Assembly (NCBI GenBank): GCA_002304845.1
Contig: DBPM01000030.1
Span: 1 to 15,860, forward strand
Reading direction: 5' to 3'
Source: Candidatus Shapirobacteria bacterium UBA1420
GTDB lineage: Bacteria > Patescibacteriota > Microgenomatia > UBA12405
DNA length: 15,860 nucleotides
Part shown: piece after piece, positions 13,947 through 15,860 of the stretch
Layout: every line of letters begins with the position of its first letter
Numbering within the stretch: the first letter of the stretch is position 1
Notes under the pieces: model-generated
Seen by the model: the letters and a program-made list of their open reading frames with translations, nothing else
Told to the model about the DNA's origin: nothing
The model's database searches: none
Translations under genes and position numbers: made by a program

Positions 13947-14608
13947 AATTGAGCAATAATTTTTTTCAAATCTAGTGCTAACTCTGACTCATAACTTTTG
14001 TCCAAAAACACCAATTTTTTAGCATGTAAAAATGGCCTTTGCAGACCTAAAAGTGAATGTCCTCCATAGATTGTATCCCCCACCAAAGGCCACCCTAAAT
14101 AACTGAAATGTACTCTAATCTGGTGCGTTCGACCTGTTTTTAAATCCACCTCCACTAAACTATAAACTCTATTTTCAAATTTATATTTTTCCAACAACTT
14201 AAAATGAGTTTCCGCCTCCTTACCATCCTCCCTCACTGCAAAGCGACCAAACTGATACTTTGATCTATGTATTGGTACTTTTATTACTCCATTTTGAGGT
14301 AAATCCCCTTCCACTAAAGCCCAATATTCTTTTTTAATTTGTCTATTTTTAAATAATTTCATTATCTTGGCACGAAATTCGGCTGTTCTCGCCACCACCA
14401 TCAATCCCGAAGTACCTTTGTCCAATCTATGTACAATCCCTTGCCGCGGCAATTTATTATTACCCAATTCACTTTTTAACCACTCTTCCAAGCTACCTTT
14501 AACTTCCCGACCTTCACAAGTACACACCACCCCAGCAGCTTTGTTCAAAATCAACATTTCCCTGTTTTTATAAATTATTTTTGCCTTGCTTTCCATAATA
14601 AATACCAT
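13943..14608 (-). CDS. RluA/RluD-family 23S rRNA or tRNA pseudouridine synthase
   Basis: 221 residues; a second ATG at 14596 gives 217 and a shorter overlap with lspA. It isomerises uridine to pseudouridine in RNA. The catalytic Asp63 lies in GIVHRLDKGTSGLMVVARTAE, the RluA-family signature. KKEYWALVEG, DGKEAETHFKLLE, VEVDLKTGRTHQIRVHFSYLGWPLVGDTIYGG and the final RPFLHAKKL follow in the family order. There is no N-terminal S4 domain, unlike RluC and RluD of E. coli (about 320 residues), so it is a minimal catalytic core. The target uridine cannot be told. It sits inside a run of seven overlapping minus-strand genes. Confidence 0.93.
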   Translation of the reverse strand: MVFIMESKAKIIYKNREMLILNKAAGVVCTCEGREVKGSLEEWLKSELGNNKLPRQGIVHRLDKGTSGLMVVARTAEFRAKIMKLFKNRQIKKEYWALVEGDLPQNGVIKVPIHRSKYQFGRFAVREDGKEAETHFKLLEKYKFENRVYSLVEVDLKTGRTHQIRVHFSYLGWPLVGDTIYGGHSLLGLQRPFLHAKKLVFLDKSYESELALDLKKIIAQL

Positions 14609-14874
14609 ATTACCTGTCCCGCTCCAACAACTATCAGGTAATCATTTAAATTATTATAAAGCTTGGTTCCCGGTATCTGCCAATAATCTCTCACTCCTCC
14701 CCAAAACAGTCTTTCACTGTAATTCAAAACTCCACCGATAAATATCAACAACCACCCCCAAGCTGATTTTTCTTTCCACCAAGCCCAGCCACAAACTATC
14801 AACAACACCATCTGAATCCATTCTATCCCCCCAAAATTCAACCCAAAACTGGCCCCTTGATTAACAATCTTCAT
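14575..14874 (-). CDS. lspA: Signal peptidase II (LspA), unusually short
   Basis: 99 residues, against about 150-170 for usual LspA. LspA removes lipoprotein signal peptides in the membrane. Recognisable: NQGASFGL (5-12; family NxGxAFG), IGGVLNYSERLFWGGVRDYW (46-65; family GGxxGNxxDR...GxVxDF) with catalytic-type Asp63, and NNLNDYLIVVG (74-84; family FNxAD) with Asp78. The DR of the family is ER here. The chain begins at the NxGxAFG motif, so the first membrane helix and its LDxxTK segment are missing; three hydrophobic segments remain. The ATG overlaps the DksA-like stop (ATGA), so there is no obvious upstream extension. Its neighbour two genes upstream resembles Lgt, the preceding enzyme of the pathway. 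Confidence 0.75.
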   Translation of the reverse strand: MKIVNQGASFGLNFGGIEWIQMVLLIVCGWAWWKEKSAWGWLLIFIGGVLNYSERLFWGGVRDYWQIPGTKLYNNLNDYLIVVGAGQVIWYLLWKARQK

Positions 14875-15197
14875 TTCTCATCTTCCTGAGCACATTTCAT
14901 GCAAATCGTCGCCTCTGGATTTATCGCCAAACGATCCGTGTCAATCATTTGCCCACAATTCTCACAAATTCCATACTTACCCAACCTCAATCTAGTTAAG
15001 GCCTTGCGAATCTGTACTACCTGTTTTTGGATAAAATTAGCCTTGACTTGATTTTCAAAATGTTCCACCTGATCATCCACATCACCTTCTCTTTCCTTAG
15101 TTGCTTTTAATTCTTTCTCGTTCCGTTTCAGCTCCATTAATTTCCTTTCTAAAAATCTCTGAATACCGACTGTTAGCTTCCTAGGAAAATTTATCAT
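14871..15197 (-). CDS. DksA/TraR-type C4 zinc-finger protein
   Basis: 108 residues from MINFPRKL at 15197; codons up to 15224 are open but that start would give a longer overlap. The N-terminal half is a charged helical, coiled-coil-like stretch (about 10-70, ERKLMELKRNEKELKATKERE). Then comes KYGICENCGQMIDTDRLAINPEATICMKCAQ with Cys78, Cys81, Cys99 and Cys102, the zinc site of DksA/TraR, including the usual I-x-x-x-RL-x-x-x-P spacing. These proteins enter the RNA polymerase secondary channel or act as general regulators; in Firmicutes-like genomes a similar protein (YteA) is uncharacterised. The DxxDA tip that E. coli DksA uses is not obvious here (GDVDDQ is at the equivalent region). Overlaps both neighbours. 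Confidence 0.88.
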   Translation of the reverse strand: MINFPRKLTVGIQRFLERKLMELKRNEKELKATKEREGDVDDQVEHFENQVKANFIQKQVVQIRKALTRLRLGKYGICENCGQMIDTDRLAINPEATICMKCAQEDEK

Positions 15198-15771
15198 ATC
15201 CCAGCATAAACAATCCGCCCACAAAAAGCAAACTGCTTGCTCCCCACCAACTTCTATAAAATATACCTAAAAATAGGCATAAACAAATCATGAACCAAAA
15301 AAATAAAAACCCTTTCCGGCCACTTTTAAACCACAAAAAAGACCTGTATTTCTGCCTAACTGGTAAGGTTAATAACGCCGCTATCACTACCGCCACTGGC
15401 ACCCGCCAGTTCTGTTGAGCCCAAGCCATCACTATCACTAAAAAAGCCAAGCCTGGCAAAGCATCTTCTAAAAAAGACCACAATTTCCATTCTTTATCCT
15501 TGACAATCAATAACGCAAACAAAATCCACAAAATTAATCCTCCCCAAATCAAGGCTTCATTTATCTTCCAAAATTCAAGCCAAGCTCCCACATTTCCCTG
15601 CCACTTCCCCCAATTAATCAAACCAAAACTCAATCTAGCCCCAATTAAAAATAAAAATAAACCCACCCAATTAAAGGCCACCACATCTTCATTCGGATAA
15701 TTTTCCTTAAACCTCCGCCAACTGATGTACAAATACCCAAAAGCCGCCAACAGCAAGTAAAACCAATTCAT
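15181..15771 (-). CDS. Lgt-like (prolipoprotein diacylglyceryl transferase-like) membrane protein, degenerate
   Basis: 196 residues with about six or seven hydrophobic segments. IGARLSFGLINW (43-54) aligns with the IGGRxGYVLF of Lgt; EFWKINEALIWGGLI (66-80) occupies the place of the WxGGxSFHGGLI segment, but the His is Trp76; LEDALPGLAFLVIVMAW (101-117) sits where Lgt has ADxxAPxxxxGxxxGRxGNF, with no Arg or GNF. Spacing between the blocks agrees with Lgt. It heads the operon that carries lspA two genes on, which fits lipoprotein maturation. If real, catalysis by the known mechanism is doubtful, so it may be a paralogue with a new role. Otherwise it is a plain unknown membrane protein. Its end overlaps the DksA-like gene by 17 nt. 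Confidence 0.55.
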   Translation of the reverse strand: MNWFYLLLAAFGYLYISWRRFKENYPNEDVVAFNWVGLFLFLIGARLSFGLINWGKWQGNVGAWLEFWKINEALIWGGLILWILFALLIVKDKEWKLWSFLEDALPGLAFLVIVMAWAQQNWRVPVAVVIAALLTLPVRQKYRSFLWFKSGRKGFLFFWFMICLCLFLGIFYRSWWGASSLLFVGGLFMLGYDKFS

Positions 15772-15836
15772 ACTCTATTTTATCCTAGTTTTTCCATAAT
15801 TACTCTTTTTCGTGAGATAATACAAAAGAGTTCATT
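15772..15836. promoter_or_regulatory. Divergent promoter gap between the minus operon and tRNA-Leu
   Basis: 65 bp. On the + strand GATAAT (15816-15821) is a -10 candidate about 16 nt before the tRNA, with a weak -35 near 15792-15797. On the minus strand TAAAAT ends 5 nt before the ATG at 15771. A perfect 8-bp dyad ACTCTTTT (15802-15809) / AAAAGAGT (15824-15831) spans the shared region and could be bound by a regulator. Confidence 0.45.
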
Positions 15837-15860
15837 GCCGATGTGGCGGAATTGGTAGAC
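15837..15860 (+). tRNA. tRNA-Leu, 5' end only
   Basis: The last 24 bases begin GCCGATGTGGCGGAATTGG and end in TAGAC, the acceptor strand and D-arm typical of bacterial tRNA-Leu (G-C-C-G acceptor start, GGCGGAATTGGTAGAC). The anticodon lies outside the window, so the isoacceptor is unknown. Confidence 0.85.

Noticed and set aside
1..15860. CRISPR array or insertion sequence
   Set aside because: No regularly spaced repeats, no transposase reading frame and no terminal inverted repeats were found.

Overview
The window looks like chromosome of an uncultivated bacterium of the Candidate Phyla Radiation (Patescibacteria), possibly Microgenomates. This is inference from gene content and style: low GC, very tight packing with overlapping genes, many divergent short versions of known families, a single Xer recombinase, a LytR_C-type envelope protein, and few Shine-Dalgarno sites. 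TGA is used as a stop (for example at 2231-2233 and 13943-13945), so this is not one of the lineages that read UGA as glycine. No phage, IS element or CRISPR array is seen.

Left arm, + strand, 1-9875. A MacB-type ABC exporter (ATPase cut by the window edge, then its permease) is followed by a chain of small genes joined by overlaps or short gaps: a His-rich membrane protein, an orphan HEPN-domain protein, a one-cluster ferredoxin, a membrane-anchored Cys-rich thiol-oxidoreductase-like protein carrying a decayed GILT signature, and a SpoU/TrmH RNA methyltransferase. A clear intrinsic terminator closes this unit. A good extended -10 promoter then starts gyrB - NYN-domain gene - gyrA.

Centre, 9876-11664. 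The gyrA and xer genes converge. Xer (minus strand) lies between a 193-bp gap and a 648-bp non-coding region. The larger gap holds a 24-bp dyad that could be the Xer target (dif-like) site, a nearly perfect 28-bp palindrome, a tandem decamer, G-rich RNA-like islands and a hairpin with a T-run. It is the least explained part of the window.

Right arm, minus strand, 11665-15771. Seven genes all overlap their neighbours: degenerate Lgt-like membrane protein, DksA/TraR zinc finger, very short LspA, RluA/RluD-type pseudouridine synthase, LytR_C envelope protein, YebC, and a polytopic membrane protein. It reads as one transcript mixing lipoprotein processing, cell envelope, and ribosome or translation functions. 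A divergent promoter gap separates it from the first 24 nt of a tRNA-Leu at the right edge.

In the lines I counted by hand, C exceeds G on the + strand in coding regions of both arms, so the gyrase and exporter genes are probably on the lagging strand and the minus-strand operon on the leading strand.
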